From: Notospermus geniculatus | Taxonomy: Eukaryota > Nemertea > Pilidiophora > Heteronemertea > Lineidae | Direction of reading: 5' to 3' | Assembly: GCA_002633025.1 (NCBI GenBank) | Contig: NMRB01000184.1 | Coordinates: forward strand, 166,147 to 230,146 | DNA length: 64,000 nt | Shown here: piece after piece, positions 9,701-22,255 of the stretch | Layout of the letters: each line of letters begins with the position of its first letter | Numbering within the stretch: the stretch's first letter is position 1 | Notes under the pieces: generated by a model | What the model saw: only the letters and a program-made list of their open reading frames with translations | Databases searched by the model: none | What the model was told of the DNA's origin: nothing | Translations under genes and position numbers: made by a program

Positions 9701-12304
9701 TAATGGACTTACAATAAACAGTAGATCTACATAGCCAGGAAATGCATGGATAAAGAAGTTGAAGAATCTCATCATCACAGGGGTCTGAAATAACAAGCAT
9801 CTCTCATAAGCATATCCTAATCCTGGAGCATACATGTATGTAAGGCGGCATCCTTCTGGTCTTTTATGCCCGTGTCACACTGTCCCGAAATTAGGCACCC
9901 GATGGCCACACGAATATGGAATTTTGAATTTTGCGTGAAGATGGTCCCGAAGTCAACTTCCAGAATCTTGCAAATTTTCGATCCCAACCGGGATCTTCTT
10001 CAGGCTGGCACTTATCAGTAAGATTTCCAAAAGTTTCCATTAATTCGTATGACCATCGGGTGTCAACTTCGGGACAGTGTGACACGGGCATTAGGGAATG
10101 CAGTCCAGCTCTAGAAGTTGGCATGTATGCAAGGCCAGACTGAGAACTGGTTGCTGCAGGGATTCAGCACACAAAGGGTACGGTTTACATTGTAAGGGAT
10201 GAACTAATAATGGGAGCCTGATGGCTCGAATAAGTACATGTATATTCCTGAAGTGTGAGTGAGAATGTTCATTCCAAATGTTTGTTCTTTGAGTTTTCAC
10301 CATAGCCCATTCCTGATTTACCTCATGGAAGAGATCACCTCTATACGGGGACACCCCTTTGCTGTACAAGGAAACACCTTCTACAACTGAAAAAGGAAAG
10401 GGTATGAAGTTAGGAGCTACATGTCACAAGTGCTTTACGGAAACAATGACTGTTAGTTGTGTATAGGCCTACTGGAGTAGGATTCTAGGCATGGCTACGA
10501 GGCTATCAACTAATCATTGTCCTAGACTACTCTGGTGTGATAGGCCTGCGGCAGCCTCGGCCGCCGACCGTCCAAGGCCTCGCCTATGGGATGGCTGGAA
10601 TACAACCTAACCTAGGCCTACATTGAATTAGGCCTATGAATGATGGTAGACTGCAATCGAATGAGCTTATCTATCTATACTGGCCTGCCACCTACTGTAC
10701 TGCCTAAAAATAGGGCCTACTCAACTCAGATACGTGGCTGCACATTTTTACAAATTACAAATTAAATTAACAAATTAATTATTAACAGTGATTAAATCCC
10801 ATTGGCATTAATGAACAAAATTTACAAATTAATTAGTTTATTGATCCGTATAAAATACCGTAGGGCCTACCGGCGCGGTATACATAGGCCCTGGCCTAAC
10901 AATACCAGGGCACTACTGGAATTAGTACTAACGTCAGGTAATCGCGGTTCGCCACGTTCTGACGTCGCGTCACAACCCGCACCGCAAACTGATAATTTTT
11001 TTCGTTGACCCGCTGTCAGAACGTATCGACGCCAACCACTCTGATTTTTCGACCACTTCAAAGAGGTAAGTCAACACTACAAGCTCACCAACTTTCATCG
11101 AATTTCGTCCGTTATTTCCTTCACAATTCACCGATTTTTAGCAGCATGTCCACCTCAATGCAGTAAAATGGCAACCTGACGACGAAACAGCCGAAAAACG
11201 GCACACATTTTCATGGCTTCTGAAGACCGCGTTTCGGTTGACAGAATTCCCCGACTAAGATGCTGCGGCCTCTGTGTTGATTCAGGTCAAGGCTGACGTC
11301 ATTTATTTTCATAAAATCCACGTGCACATTGTTTACTTTGGGATTTGAAGTTGTTGGCGAACCGCGGTACCCCCATCGACGCTTGTTTTCATTATGCAAA
11401 ATACGCAACGTCACAGTGACGTCGTCACATGTCGTAACGTCACAGACCAATGAGACAGAGGTCTTCACGGAAGGCGCAGTGAACGGGGAAGATATGTCAT
11501 CTTACGACGGCAAATTCACACACTTGCTGTGAACGGATTTTGAAGAAAAGTTAAAACAAACATCAGCACAAGCAGAGCTAACAACAGGTATCTTTATTTA
11601 CCGTGAAGAAAATGATACGCACACTTTAATCATCGATTTCCGACGAAATGGCGAACCGCGATACCCCCCTTCGGAGCGCATCCGGCACTCGCCGAAACAG
11701 TCGCCCCCGGATAGTTTACAGCATCACGACGTTGTTGTATCAACAATGGGTTCAAGGTCACGTGGGATAAACAAGGATACACAAGTCGAACATGCTGTGT
11801 TGTTTTTTTTCGATTTCATTTATTAAATACGTAATTGTTGTGGGTCAAAGATAAGTGACAAAAATCGGGCGGGAGACGACGTCAAAAAGTGGCGAACCGC
11901 GATCACCTGACGTTACAATAAACTGTGCCCATGGCATAGGTGCATGCAGATAGAAAAGGAAAGATGGAGAAAAGAAAAGCAACATGACCAGTTGTAACAG
12001 TGCAATGAGTGACAGTAGTGAGTGCAGTGCATGCATGCAAGCGTGTGCAGAGCAGTGTGCATGCATTCTCTCTGCATAAAAAAGCCGGCTTCAATTCCGC
12101 GTGCCGTGACATGTCGGACCGGCGGCGTTTCAGTGTTAAAAAGTAAGGACAAAACGTAGATATCAATGACTTACCTCGTTTCCATGATGTTAGAGGTGTA
12201 ACCACCTCATGTCTCGTGGCCAGCCATTCGGCACAGGAAGTTTTAAACAGCAGCCAACGCAGAAAACTCCCGAAGCCCAAACAAAATATCATGGGCGCGG
12301 CCAT
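6703..12304 (-). CDS. PIGU: GPI transamidase subunit PIG-U
   Basis: Multi-pass ER membrane subunit of the GPI transamidase, which attaches GPI anchors to proteins. Twelve exons on the minus strand: 12304-12175, 10386-10322, 9784-9713, 9460-9398, 9234-9131, 8919-8819, 8622-8525, 8259-8105, 7999-7856, 7728-7604, 7392-7250, 6816-6703. All phases agree and the product is 437 aa (human PIG-U is 435). Family landmarks: N-terminal MAAP and [89 protein letters not shown] and [10 protein letters not shown] near the C-terminus. The ATG (12304-12302) sits in AAAATGGCCGCG, a good Kozak and YY1-like context. Introns 1 and 2 contain DNA transposons. Divergent partner of RPUSD2. Confidence 0.96.
9867..10090. 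mobile_element. Harbinger-type MITE with TTA target duplication
   Basis: Perfect ends TGCCCGTGTC...GACACGGGCA, extended inverted homology (TGTCCCGAA, CACCCGATGG), and TTA on both sides (9864-9866 and 10091-10093). The TTA duplication points to PIF/Harbinger. 224 bp, non-coding, in PIGU intron 2. Confidence 0.85.
10929..11915. mobile_element. Terminal-repeat DNA transposon, GGCGAACCGCG family
   Basis: Inverted ends TAACGTCAGGTRATCGCGGT and complement extend about 38 bp through GACGTC. 987 bp, no transposase seen, unusually CpG-rich. The motif GGCGAACCGCGRTAC also occurs internally near 11350 and 11650. A deleted relative lies at 745-1010. The duplicated target may be TA. Lies in PIGU intron 1. 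Confidence 0.8.
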
Positions 12305-12718
12305 TTTGGAAAGGCAACATCTATGGGAAACCAATTCCCACAGAAATCAAATAATACCAAGTCAAGTGATGTAAAATATTTAAAAAATGTGCATTTTCTG
12401 CTACAGGTATATCAGTTTTAAAGATAATATGACGTGATAGTAAATTGCCAGATAAACAACATCTTATACGCGTTACATTGAACCCAATCACTTTTGTTTT
12501 CTTAGGCGCCTTATACCTAAAGCGACATCTGGAGGCGATCAATGGAACAAGACGAGGTCTGCGCATGCGCTTTGATGCCGGCACTTCTGTCGTGTTCCAT
12601 GCTCTCTCTGAAATCCGTTGGCTTTGTTTTTTCCTCGGTCTTTATCCCACGATTCAGGGCTTCTTTATCGGTGAAGCATCCTTTTTCTCTGTCAGGATTG
12701 AAATTCAGAAGTGAGAGC
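12305..12718. promoter_or_regulatory. Bidirectional PIGU/RPUSD2 promoter
   Basis: The two start codons are divergent and 414 bp apart. TGCGCATGCGC at 12560-12570 is the NRF-1 palindrome, typical of divergent housekeeping promoters. The PIGU ATG overlaps a YY1-like CGCGGCCATTTTGG. No TATA box is evident at the expected places. The role is inferred from arrangement. Confidence 0.65.
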
Positions 12719-15636
12719 ATGCCCAGAGGTCGAGGTCGCGGGGATTACGATTGGGGAGACATGTCAAATCGAGCCAGGAGGCGAGGTCGAGGACGGGGCG
12801 GCCGTGGACGGGTGCGTGCACGCAACATACATCCATGTGTACATCATCATGTACATAATTATACATGCATTTTGATGAGTGCATATTGCACTGATTCATA
12901 CATAGGGCCTAGATAACATTTGCTGTTCGTTTAGTCCTGTGATGCACTAGGCCTAGGCCTACATACACTTACAGAAATGACTGGCCTTGGCCCTTCTTGC
13001 ACGAAGAAGCCTTTACGGATAGGCTAGCATTTTAATTGTGCGTAATACGCACAATGAAGTCTTAAGTTATACTTATTATTCTTTCAGTTTGGCCACAACA
13101 GATACTTCCATGATAGGAAGCCATATGGTGGAGGTTTCTCAGAAGTTGCACTGAATGAGACCAAGTATTTCTTTGAAAATGGTAAGAATAAATTGGCGAT
13201 CAGTTGTGCTACTTTAAACGAAAATGATATCCTTCAACCACAATCTGAAAATTTATTGGAAAATATTATGCAACTGTTATTATCTTTCAGGTTTAAGGAA
13301 GGTTAAGCCATATTATTTCACATTTAGCACTTATGCTAAAAGACGGTGGGTTGGTCGCTCCATCCTGGATGTCTATTCTGAGGAATTCCTCCAGCTTACA
13401 AGGGAGGAATATGTAAGTAACAAGGTTGTTCTCATGGGAGACAATTCTTCAGTTTCTCAGCTGACATTCAAAAAGTCGCTCTGGTTTGTAAATAAGACCA
13501 CATTTCATCTCTCTGGGACCATTTTCCTTGTTATTTCAACAATATTTTTTCAGTCACAGTTTATCACTGCCGGGAATTTGAAGGTGAATGACCAGGCCAT
13601 ACTGCCAGATTACATCATCAAGGATGGTGACTTCATCCACCATACAATGCACAGGTACATGACATGTCAATTTCATCTGTTGGTTTCTGCATCAATGAGT
13701 ATTGCCAGGCAGTTTAAGTTACCAATCTTCACATCATCTTATCCTAATCTTAATCCCCTCTTCTCTCCCTTTTCTAGGCACGAGAACCCGGTGGCCGATG
13801 AACCCATTGAAATCATTGAAATAGATGAAGATATTGTCGTTGTCAACAAACCATCATCCATCCCTGTTCACCCCTGCGGCAGCTACCGTCACAACTCTGT
13901 CATCTTCATCCTTGGCCATGAACATAAACTCTTTAATTTGCGAAGTAAGTGTTTCTACTTTATGTACCGGTAGCTCTTTTCCACAATGAACTTACTACAT
14001 TGTAAGCCGCTACGGGTCCTTTCTCTGTTATAACTGCTGGCTACAGTGGACACTGCACTTAAATCCATATCTCACTGTAGGTCGTTTCAAATTAATGTTT
14101 GCATCTTTCCAGCCATTTACCGCCTTGACCGCCTGACGTCCGGTGTCTTGGTACTCGGCAGAACTCACAGACGCACACTCCAATTAGAAAACCAGATAAA
14201 ACAGAAGCAAGTACTGAAGGAATATGTTTGCAGAGTGGTGGGAGAATTCCCGAGGTAACATTTGTTTTCATGGCACATCAATCATACCGTATTCTTTCCT
14301 GTGTTAAACTTTGTGGTTCCTGACTTCACATGAGTAGAATTGCTCGAACCTGCTGTACTTGCTTCAATCTCTCCATACTTATTTTACAGTGAGCGTGTTG
14401 AATGCACAGAATCCCTCGACGTCCTATCACCCAAACTCGGCGTCCACCGCATCTGTCCACAGGGGGAGGGAAAGGAATGCATGACAATATTCGAGAGGAT
14501 GTGGTACAACGGCAAGACCAGTGTTGTCCGGTGTAAGCCACTCACGGGCAGAACCCATCAGATAAGGGTCCACCTACAGTTCCTTGGTTAGTTCCTGTTT
14601 CTATCACCAATCTCTTGATCCCTGACATTGTAATGACTGATCCCCTATGTAGATATGAGTGTGTACATGTATTCAGTTCTTAGTTAGTCATTCTCTACCT
14701 CTGTTTCTGATTGTTACTGCCGGATCATTGCATTCATGAAGGCATATTCCTTCTTCAGGACATCCCATAGTCAACGATCCCATTTACAACAGCCCCACAT
14801 TTGGTCCAAACAGAGGAAAAGGTGGCGAGTACGGCAAATCTATTGAACAGGTATGGTTACCTCATCAACTTAGGAACAAGTTGGATTGGATGTGACTGAC
14901 ACGTGTCTTTGTTTCTTAATGGAGAACACATGTGTTAAAGAAATCTAGCCTCTGCACTGTCCTAGGGAAGGGAGGCAGAAAATCGGTGTGGAACCAGCTG
15001 ATTTCTCGTTTCTTTCGTTTTCAGCTTGAAAAGGACATAAAAGAATATCATAGCAAAGAAAACTTCAAAGTGGATTATTCTGAACTGGTTGGCCTTAAAG
15101 ACAGCGATGACAGTCATGCATTGTCACCAAAAGAAGAGAATAATGGTGCCGACGGTGCTGATTACTGGACAACCGATGACCCGGTGGCGGTTGGCGTAAA
15201 ACGGGGCTGTGAAGTGGACGCTGAAGATGAGCCGAAACAGAAACAATTGAAGCCAGGAGGAGCTGGAGATGATGGAAGTACTGCTGGACCATCTGGCGAA
15301 TCTCAATGCAAGGAATGCCGAGTCCAGTACAAAGATCCAACGCCAAGTGATTTGACCATGTTTCTCCATGCGTACAAGTATCAGGTATGTAACACTACTA
15401 CCTGTTCAGGCAGGGCCTTGCAATCTAAAACTCATGGGTGCTGAAGAAGTTGTAGCAAGGTTTGAGCAGAATGTCATAATTCAGTATTTAGACACTCGGT
15501 AAAATGGTCTTTTTTGCATTGAAATGATCTGACACCATTTGTTTATCTTTTGCAGGGTCCAGACTGGGAATATGGAACCGACCTCCCTGATTGGGCACGT
15601 CGAGAGTGGAAAGACCCTACTGGTGAATGGTCATGA
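12719..15636 (+). CDS. RPUSD2: RNA pseudouridine synthase, RluA family (RPUSD2)
   Basis: Isomerises uridine to pseudouridine in RNA. Ten exons: 12719-12811, 13088-13181, 13291-13412, 13554-13654, 13778-13944, 14113-14254, 14390-14586, 14759-14850, 15025-15384, 15556-15636. Product is 482 aa from the ATG at 12719. Arg/Gly-rich N-terminus (RGRGRG), then NGLRKVKPYYFTF, the S4-like region, IVVVNKPSSIPVHPCG, and the catalytic YRLDRLTSG (Asp about residue 198; the family usually has HRLD). LTGRTHQIRVHLQFLGHPI follows, then an acidic linker and the RPUSD2-typical C-terminal CKECRV / GPDWEY...PDWAR block. An in-frame ATG at 12542 would add 59 aa and give about the human length, but it would place the NRF-1 site inside the coding region, so I prefer 12719. 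Confidence 0.95.
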
Positions 15637-16680
15637 TCAATCACTGCATGACGACCCATGTTTTACTGCCCTGATAATGATTCCAGGAATGCCATGCACG
15701 TATATATATTCTGAGACGGAGTAAAATGTCTTAAGGGAAGCAAATAGTTGTTTCCTGTGTGACCTGTTGATCACAAGCTTTGCTGTTGACGGGGTTCGTT
15801 ATAATACTTGTGTCATCCTTTCCATTTCTGTGACAAATGTATCATTTCATGCACAATGTTTGTTTCTTTACAAAAACATACAATTTGTACATAGATTTTT
15901 TATCCATACAAGATTTGACAGAAGAGGAAAATGATATTTTCTCCAGTTTCTGTTCAATGTAGTTTGCTACATTCATGTTGGTGTTTGTGTAGTATGTCCT
16001 GGCACACTGGAACTGATGAACTGCAGAATTATTCAGCTCATTTTCCAATCAATGCATTTGATATCTTTTGATATTCCATCTTTTCAATCATGCAGTACTC
16101 ATGAAATGGGAAAGAACCGGTATTTTGAACGGTGATTGTTCGTTTGACAAATCTAAATTTGTGATTCTATCACCCCAGGTAGTTTTAAATTTCAAAAGAT
16201 ATTCTGCAGAAGATAATACCTGCCCTGGCAAAGTAGGCCTACTAAATTGATTAAACTATGTTGTGCTTTAAAAGTTGTTGAGAGTCCTTGGTGAGTGTCT
16301 TGTGAAAGATTGTGTTCCTGTGTTACATTTTAATGCATTAAAAACAGTCCAGGTCCATGATGCGGGTCTCTTGTCCATGGCCTAGTTCCCGTCTTTGCCA
16401 CTGACGTTCCAACCGATCACATTATGATGAATACAAAATGGTGGACCACACCGGTCTCAAATGTCGGAGCACCACATCTGTGTCGGAGGCAAAGACCGGT
16501 ACCAGTCCTGTCCGTGTTCACAGTGGTTCGGTAGCGACACCGATTGTGCAAACAGCTAACTTATGCCTGTGTTCATGGGACCTGGAACTTGTCTTCTTTT
16601 TGCACTTGGTGCCAACTCAGTTGTGGATGTTGAGGACATGTATTGTATCATAAAGTGTAGCATCTTGCATTGAGTGATGA

Positions 16681-16686
16681 AATAAA
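16681..16686 (+). terminator. Candidate poly(A) signal of RPUSD2
   Basis: AATAAA about 1.05 kb after the stop codon; a weaker ATTAAA lies near 16337. No coding frame is evident between 15637 and 16700, consistent with 3'UTR. Confidence 0.5.
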
Positions 16687-16834
16687 TGTATATAGTCTGC
16701 AAATAATGCAGAAACCATGATTTGGAGTCATTCATTTCAAAAGTTAAAAGTTAGGTTTTATCGTCTGATCAGTGATATCAACAATGGTAGAGGTGTCATC
16801 CGACTTTACACTTTAACCCGAGTCTATCCTGAAA

Positions 16835-17035
16835 CCTTTCAGCAGAACTCAGATGAGCTGCTCATTCAGCGCTACAATCCGGGCATTTCCGACCGGTACC
16901 CATTTATACACATGGGTGGAGAGAGACCAGTAAGGCAGAGACTTGCCGAAAGTCTCATGCCCAGTGGGATTTGAACCCAGGACCCTCCGACTACTAGTCG
17001 AAGACCCTCACCACTACACCACCGTGGTTCCTCAA
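16835..17035 (-). repeat. tRNA-derived SINE
   Basis: On the minus strand the head has an A box (TGGTGTAGTGG, plus 17011-17021) and a B box (GGTTCAAATCC, plus about 16967-16977). The body includes a GGTACCCATTTATACAC block. The far end of the body is approximate. Not a functional tRNA gene: the cloverleaf is imperfect. Confidence 0.7.
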
Positions 17036-17052
17036 GCTGTAACTAAGACGCA

Positions 17053-17172
17053 GGGACCTTATTCACAAAGCATACTGAAGAATTGCACATTCATAGTCCT
17101 CTTAAAGCATTGTTCAATGGTTGACAAATTCAAATTCTTAACTCCTATGCGAGCTTTGTGAATAAGGCCTCT
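17053..17172. mobile_element. Diverged MITE of the GGGACCTTATTCAC family
   Basis: Ends GGGACCTTATTCACAAAG and CTTTGTGAATAAGGCC are inverted repeats related to those of the 140-bp copies at 18447 and 59594; the interior differs. Abuts a SINE. Confidence 0.7.
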
Positions 17173-17275
17173 GGTTGACTATTTCTATGCCAAGTCCTGC
17201 GAACGGGACAAGTACACGGATATACATCATCAATAATTATATGAAGAACACCAGATAAAGATCTTTCAACAGGGT

Positions 17276-20200
17276 TTTATTTGCAGTAAAATGTACCTTA
17301 GTCCAATTCCATTCCCAGTTCTACATCAGAGTTTGTAGCAAACATACTATGTCCCTGTTCTCTCAAAAAATGTGCTACATTTGCAAAAAAAACTTGGTAT
17401 AGACATGCACATCACTTTCTGATTATCATAATAAATAACATCTACATGTATCTACAATCCAGCAAAGTATGAATACCCCTACAAATCATGAAGAAAACCA
17501 AAGCTAGAATCGGCTCGAGTCGGTCACGTAGACTGCGGACAACTTTGTGCATCATAATGAACTAAAGGTGTTCAGAATCAGGTGACCTTGACCTACTCGT
17601 GTGAACATTTTGACCTACTTTAAATGAGATGAAGTTCAAGGTCAACTGTTAGGTGGGCAAAGTGAACAGGATTATGAAGATGGGAAAAGTTTGTTGAAAT
17701 CAAGCCTGGGTGGCAGCCATCTTGGATTAGTTCTGCAGAGATGCCGAGAATGGATTGGTGACATAAGCCGCCAGATACATGTAGAGAAATTCTAGTTGTG
17801 CAGAAATGCACATCACCAATGCCTGCTATTTGAGTGTTGTGAGTTCAGAAATCAGAGCAAATACAGTATTAGTCTCCTCAGATCACCAAACTTTTCCCAA
17901 GCGAAACGAAAGCCCTCCCTTAGAACATATTATTCAAGTGTTATTTGCTTTGTCATTTGTTATCAGAAACGCACGTAACCATGGTAACATGTTTTAGAAG
18001 CAAAAGAAAGTGACAGAAATGTCTAAAGCACAGAAATGGTTCGAGTACATGTCACAATGAAGGACAACTGATGGTTTTATTGATATCGTTACATGAATTA
18101 CACAATTATATACAAGAGATAAAGATATGGTAATCTGAGAGTGTCAATTTCAGCATGGTTAGGCCTATAATTTTAACCGGGCACACAGCATCCGTAACCA
18201 TTTGGTTCAATGCTAATGTACTTCACATCACGTGATGAGTACCTTCCTCTTCCTCGTGTCTCACAGGATACTACTGCAAAATGCTACAAACACCAAATTT
18301 AACAGATTACTTTTGCTAAATATTTCCAAAACTGAGCTTGGTGCTGTATATCAGCTGGTATTTTCTGTCACTTACACTTCTTTATAATTCAGACGGGCCA
18401 CGGAGACTCGACTCTCCACTACATCAGTTTCTCATATTATTGTCCTGGGACCTTATTCACGAAGTTCCCATAACTTACGGAAGTGCGCAAACTACTGTCC
18501 TTTTGCGGACAACCTGTTGTTCACTATCAGCCTGACAAAGGATTTGCGTACCCTTAAGATTACGGGGGCTTTGTGAATAAGGTCCCTGGTGTCTTCACAA
18601 CGAAGACCAAATGAATCCAAAACATGTTCTCAGACACGATATCAATCGCCTGCTCTGAACCAATCTGCACCGTGGCTTCTTCCAAGATTTACTTCAGGCT
18701 AGAATGTCGATAACCACTGAACAAATATAATTTCTTAGAATATAAATGGAAGGCTTGAACCAAGTGAACACATTACATGCATAATTTTAGCCATATCTAT
18801 ATATATATACAATCATACAGGACCCTTCCCTAGCAAACCTGCACCAACTCGGTCGGCCACCGAGCTCGGAGAACACAGGAAAAGGACCAGAGTTTAATGA
18901 AAGCTGTAAACGATTACAGATTTATCAGAATATTGCAAAATCTGGGATGAAATTCACAACAGCCCTCTTTCAATTTCATGTGATGTGCCTAATCGAAAGT
19001 TTTCAAAACTTATTGGTAGTTGTATGAATCTGAGCACAGTCTAAGCCAAATGGTCTTCGAAAGCACTTAATTCAGGACCAGATTTCCACTATTAATGAAT
19101 CATTACAGCTTTATTCTGAAAGATTTTATAGAGGTTTTAGACAATCCATCCCTCCATATGAAATCATAGGCACAAAATCTTCAGCAACGTATGCTAATAG
19201 CATAATTCAGAACCAGTTCTGCACCTGGTTCAATTTGAGTCATGTCAAAGGCTGACAACAAGGCAGCGAAAACACCTCTAGAATTAACTGTACAGCAGCA
19301 ATTACATCCCAATCAGGGATGGATAGCAACGTGAATGCTTCTAAACCCTATGTCAGGTTTGAAAATGCCACAAGACGACATCTGCTTCTATAGGCAGACA
19401 CTTCAGGATTTCTAAGATAAGCAACACGGACATTCCTTCCTATCCATTCATAAAACGTTACCCTTAGCGAGATGATATACATATATTACAAAAGCAGTGT
19501 ATGATATCGCAGAAAAAATACTTTGCCAACTTCATCGTTGACAAACTCTTTTGACAAGAGCCAGCATACCCTCTCACAAAGAAAACTTTACTCATCTGTT
19601 TCATGTATGCTAGAAATTCCCCAGAAAACTAGGCATTGTACCCTAGAGGCAACAATGAACCATGGGGGTCCTCTAGGGCGAATAGTCCTAACAATGGCTA
19701 ATGTCTGAAGGTTCTGAGAAATCCAATTCCTCACCCAAACCATACAAATCTGTGAGAATCATAGGTCCAAATCCCCATCAAGAAAGCACAAAGAACTTTC
19801 AGATGTCTAGTAGTCTCAACTAGGGTTTAATTTTCCCCTTTATTCAGTATATTGGGTGACTGACACCAAATTAACTGGGTGATTGACACTCGTTGTCAAT
19901 TACTGACATGATCAATCAGAATGCACAGCAATCTGAATATTCATTTGACCTCTGACCCCAGACGTATCAGCCACACATATCCCATCCCACTCACCCCATT
20001 GTTCATCGACCGTCATGACCATCACTCTTATCATATCAGTGGAAAAAAGACATACAAGTACAAAAACCTTTCTAAAAAGAACATTTCCTTAAAAAAAAGA
20101 ACGTACAAGTTGAAAAGGAGTGCACAGGACCCATTTCATCATCATCCTGGCCCTCCTGGCTTTTCACCTCCTTCAAAGTATCATAATATCACAACACCTC

Positions 20201-22255
20201 AGTGAAGTGCATAGGCTACGTATCAGATTTCATCTATAAAGCATTGATGATGTCTTCAGCCACTGTTTATGTTCAGACGGTGATTCTTAAACCCACAGCG
20301 GGAGTTTTCAAGCCATAGAGTACCTGTGCATTTACAAAGCCAGGCAATTAAGTACACTTTCCATTGAGTTTCATATCATTGTTTCCCTTCACCAGTTCTG
20401 CATGCATGTGAAATTCTTGCGAATGTAAGTGTAAGGAAACAAAACTACCTTCCTAATAGCCCAGGTAGGGGACATATCTCTTCAGCTCAGGTCGTAATGT
20501 TGGACTAAAAAGAAGGGGTTCATTTCTCTACACATGCATTGACGCCATGCTATGCGTCCTACTTTTGAGGATGCTTTTGATACATAGAGCAGGGGACGAT
20601 GAATGCTGTTCCAGCACAAGAGTATTATGTTGGCAAAGCGGAAGACTTGAACACTCACGACAACAAAAAGGTATGAAATTAGAAAATGAAATATGAGTGC
20701 TCAGAGGACTGGTATAGTTGGTCCAAACATCCCAACAAAAACAGAAAACATTGGCTAATTCACTGTAGAATCAGTCATATTCAAGGTGTCACGAAACTCA
20801 TCCCGTCTCCCAAACTAGTTACTAATGCTGAAACAGCGAAACCATTAGTGTCATCACATGTAGGTTTTAAACTACTCTCTGAAATGACTGGAGTGTAGAC
20901 ACCCCTAGCAATGCAAACGACTTCATGGGTTAAGGGTCTTGGCAGTTGGCAAGTGTCGACAATCCCTCACCCGCAATAAATTGTGACCAGTGACTGTTTT
21001 ATGTTCAACAGGTAACAAGCCTGCATCATTCATAAAGCAATGTGGGTTACGGTATATACAAACTACTGAAAATCAGATATCCATTTTGATAGAAGTGTAG
21101 GCCTACACCAGTGTGGCAGTAACCAAGGACTTAGCACATTATCTACATAGGCCTAGTTTCTCATTGTATGTACAGGTGCCTTGGTCCTAGCAGCGTGAAT
21201 GAAACGAAGCATTTAAAGCAAAATTGACAAGGAACGACTCCTTTCACAAACGGATTGCTACATGTAGCAATCCGACATGTTTAAGTTGAGTCGTGATACA
21301 GTATGTAAGACATAACAAAACCAGTCGATGACTGTCAAAACGTGTTGCCCCCAAATCAATCATGAAAACAAGGCACCCAGAAAGATTACAAAGTCTTTTT
21401 GGAACCAGGTTTGCCCTGATTCCAAGGGATTGAAAATGATCTTTATTTGCCAAAACAAGGGACAAAATGAGGGATATTTTCACAGGTTTGGATTCGTTGC
21501 GTTACCTGGAAATTACCGGGTAACTTGACAAAGAAATCGGGGTTCGCTCTCGCTGAAACTTTGGATATGAAGAACTCAACTGACCTGACATTTTCACCAC
21601 AAACTGAAACTAATACTGTCTGAAACTGGGGAAAAAACTGAGCAACAACGAAAAGGATGTTTCGATGTCAATTTCATCTGCAGAATCTTTGAAGATCATG
21701 AGAGTGTCGGCATGCTTTAGGTACAACTCTTTTTGTTCCTTATGGAGGCTAGCCTGAGACATGGAGAAGGAGAATATTTGACCCCCCTACGTCGCAGGAA
21801 TCATCTACGTGTGAATGGGCTTTGATGAGGAAATGGTACCACTGACCTGCTAAGGATAACATTTGGCAGCTTGGTCCGAGGCCCCATGATTTGAGTGACA
21901 CCGGACTACCTGGGTGCCATACATTTGATGTTAAATGGAAATACATACACCAGAGTTTTGAGCATTTCAATGTGGCACAAATACACTTATGTGCGAGGTC
22001 AGAAGACCATTCCTCAAAAGTGGGACATTCTCAGCGAAGAATATCCACAAAATCTTCACGCCATACGAGCAATTCCAGCAAACTCGGGGTGAATAAACCC
22101 GAAGAGACCACATGTCCTACAGCCAACCAATCAGAGAAGCATATGACTAAATAAGTGAAATTCCATTGTCTCAATACACGCGGCAGTCTAACGTGTCATG
22201 GCCGTCTTTCTGTGTACGTCCTTGAAGCAGTGTGCCGATACTGTCGCACGATCCT
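17276..22255 (-). other. Presumed long 3'UTR/downstream region of the dynein LIC gene
   Basis: No exon-like coding frame on either strand. Minus-strand AATAAA signals occur at 18076-18081 and 17276-17281. If the distal one is used, the 3'UTR is about 5 kb and ends about 590 bp from the RPUSD2 poly(A) signal. A 140-bp MITE lies inside at 18447-18586. Without transcripts I cannot tell UTR from intergenic DNA. Confidence 0.4.
18447..18586. mobile_element. 140-bp MITE, GGGACCTTATTCAC family
   Basis: Inverted ends GGGACCTTATTCACGAAG / CTTTGTGAATAAGGTCCC. Same length as, and nearly identical through to, the copy at 59594-59733, so both are probably recent insertions. Confidence 0.88.

Noticed and set aside
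12542-12718. Upstream in-frame ATG extending RPUSD2 by 59 aa
   Set aside because: It would put the NRF-1 palindrome within coding sequence and leave only about 240 bp to PIGU. The extension has no clear targeting signal. Kept as an alternative only.
19921-20205. 94-codon plus frame rich in Lys, His and Pro
   Set aside because: Low-complexity composition in presumed UTR/intergenic DNA.
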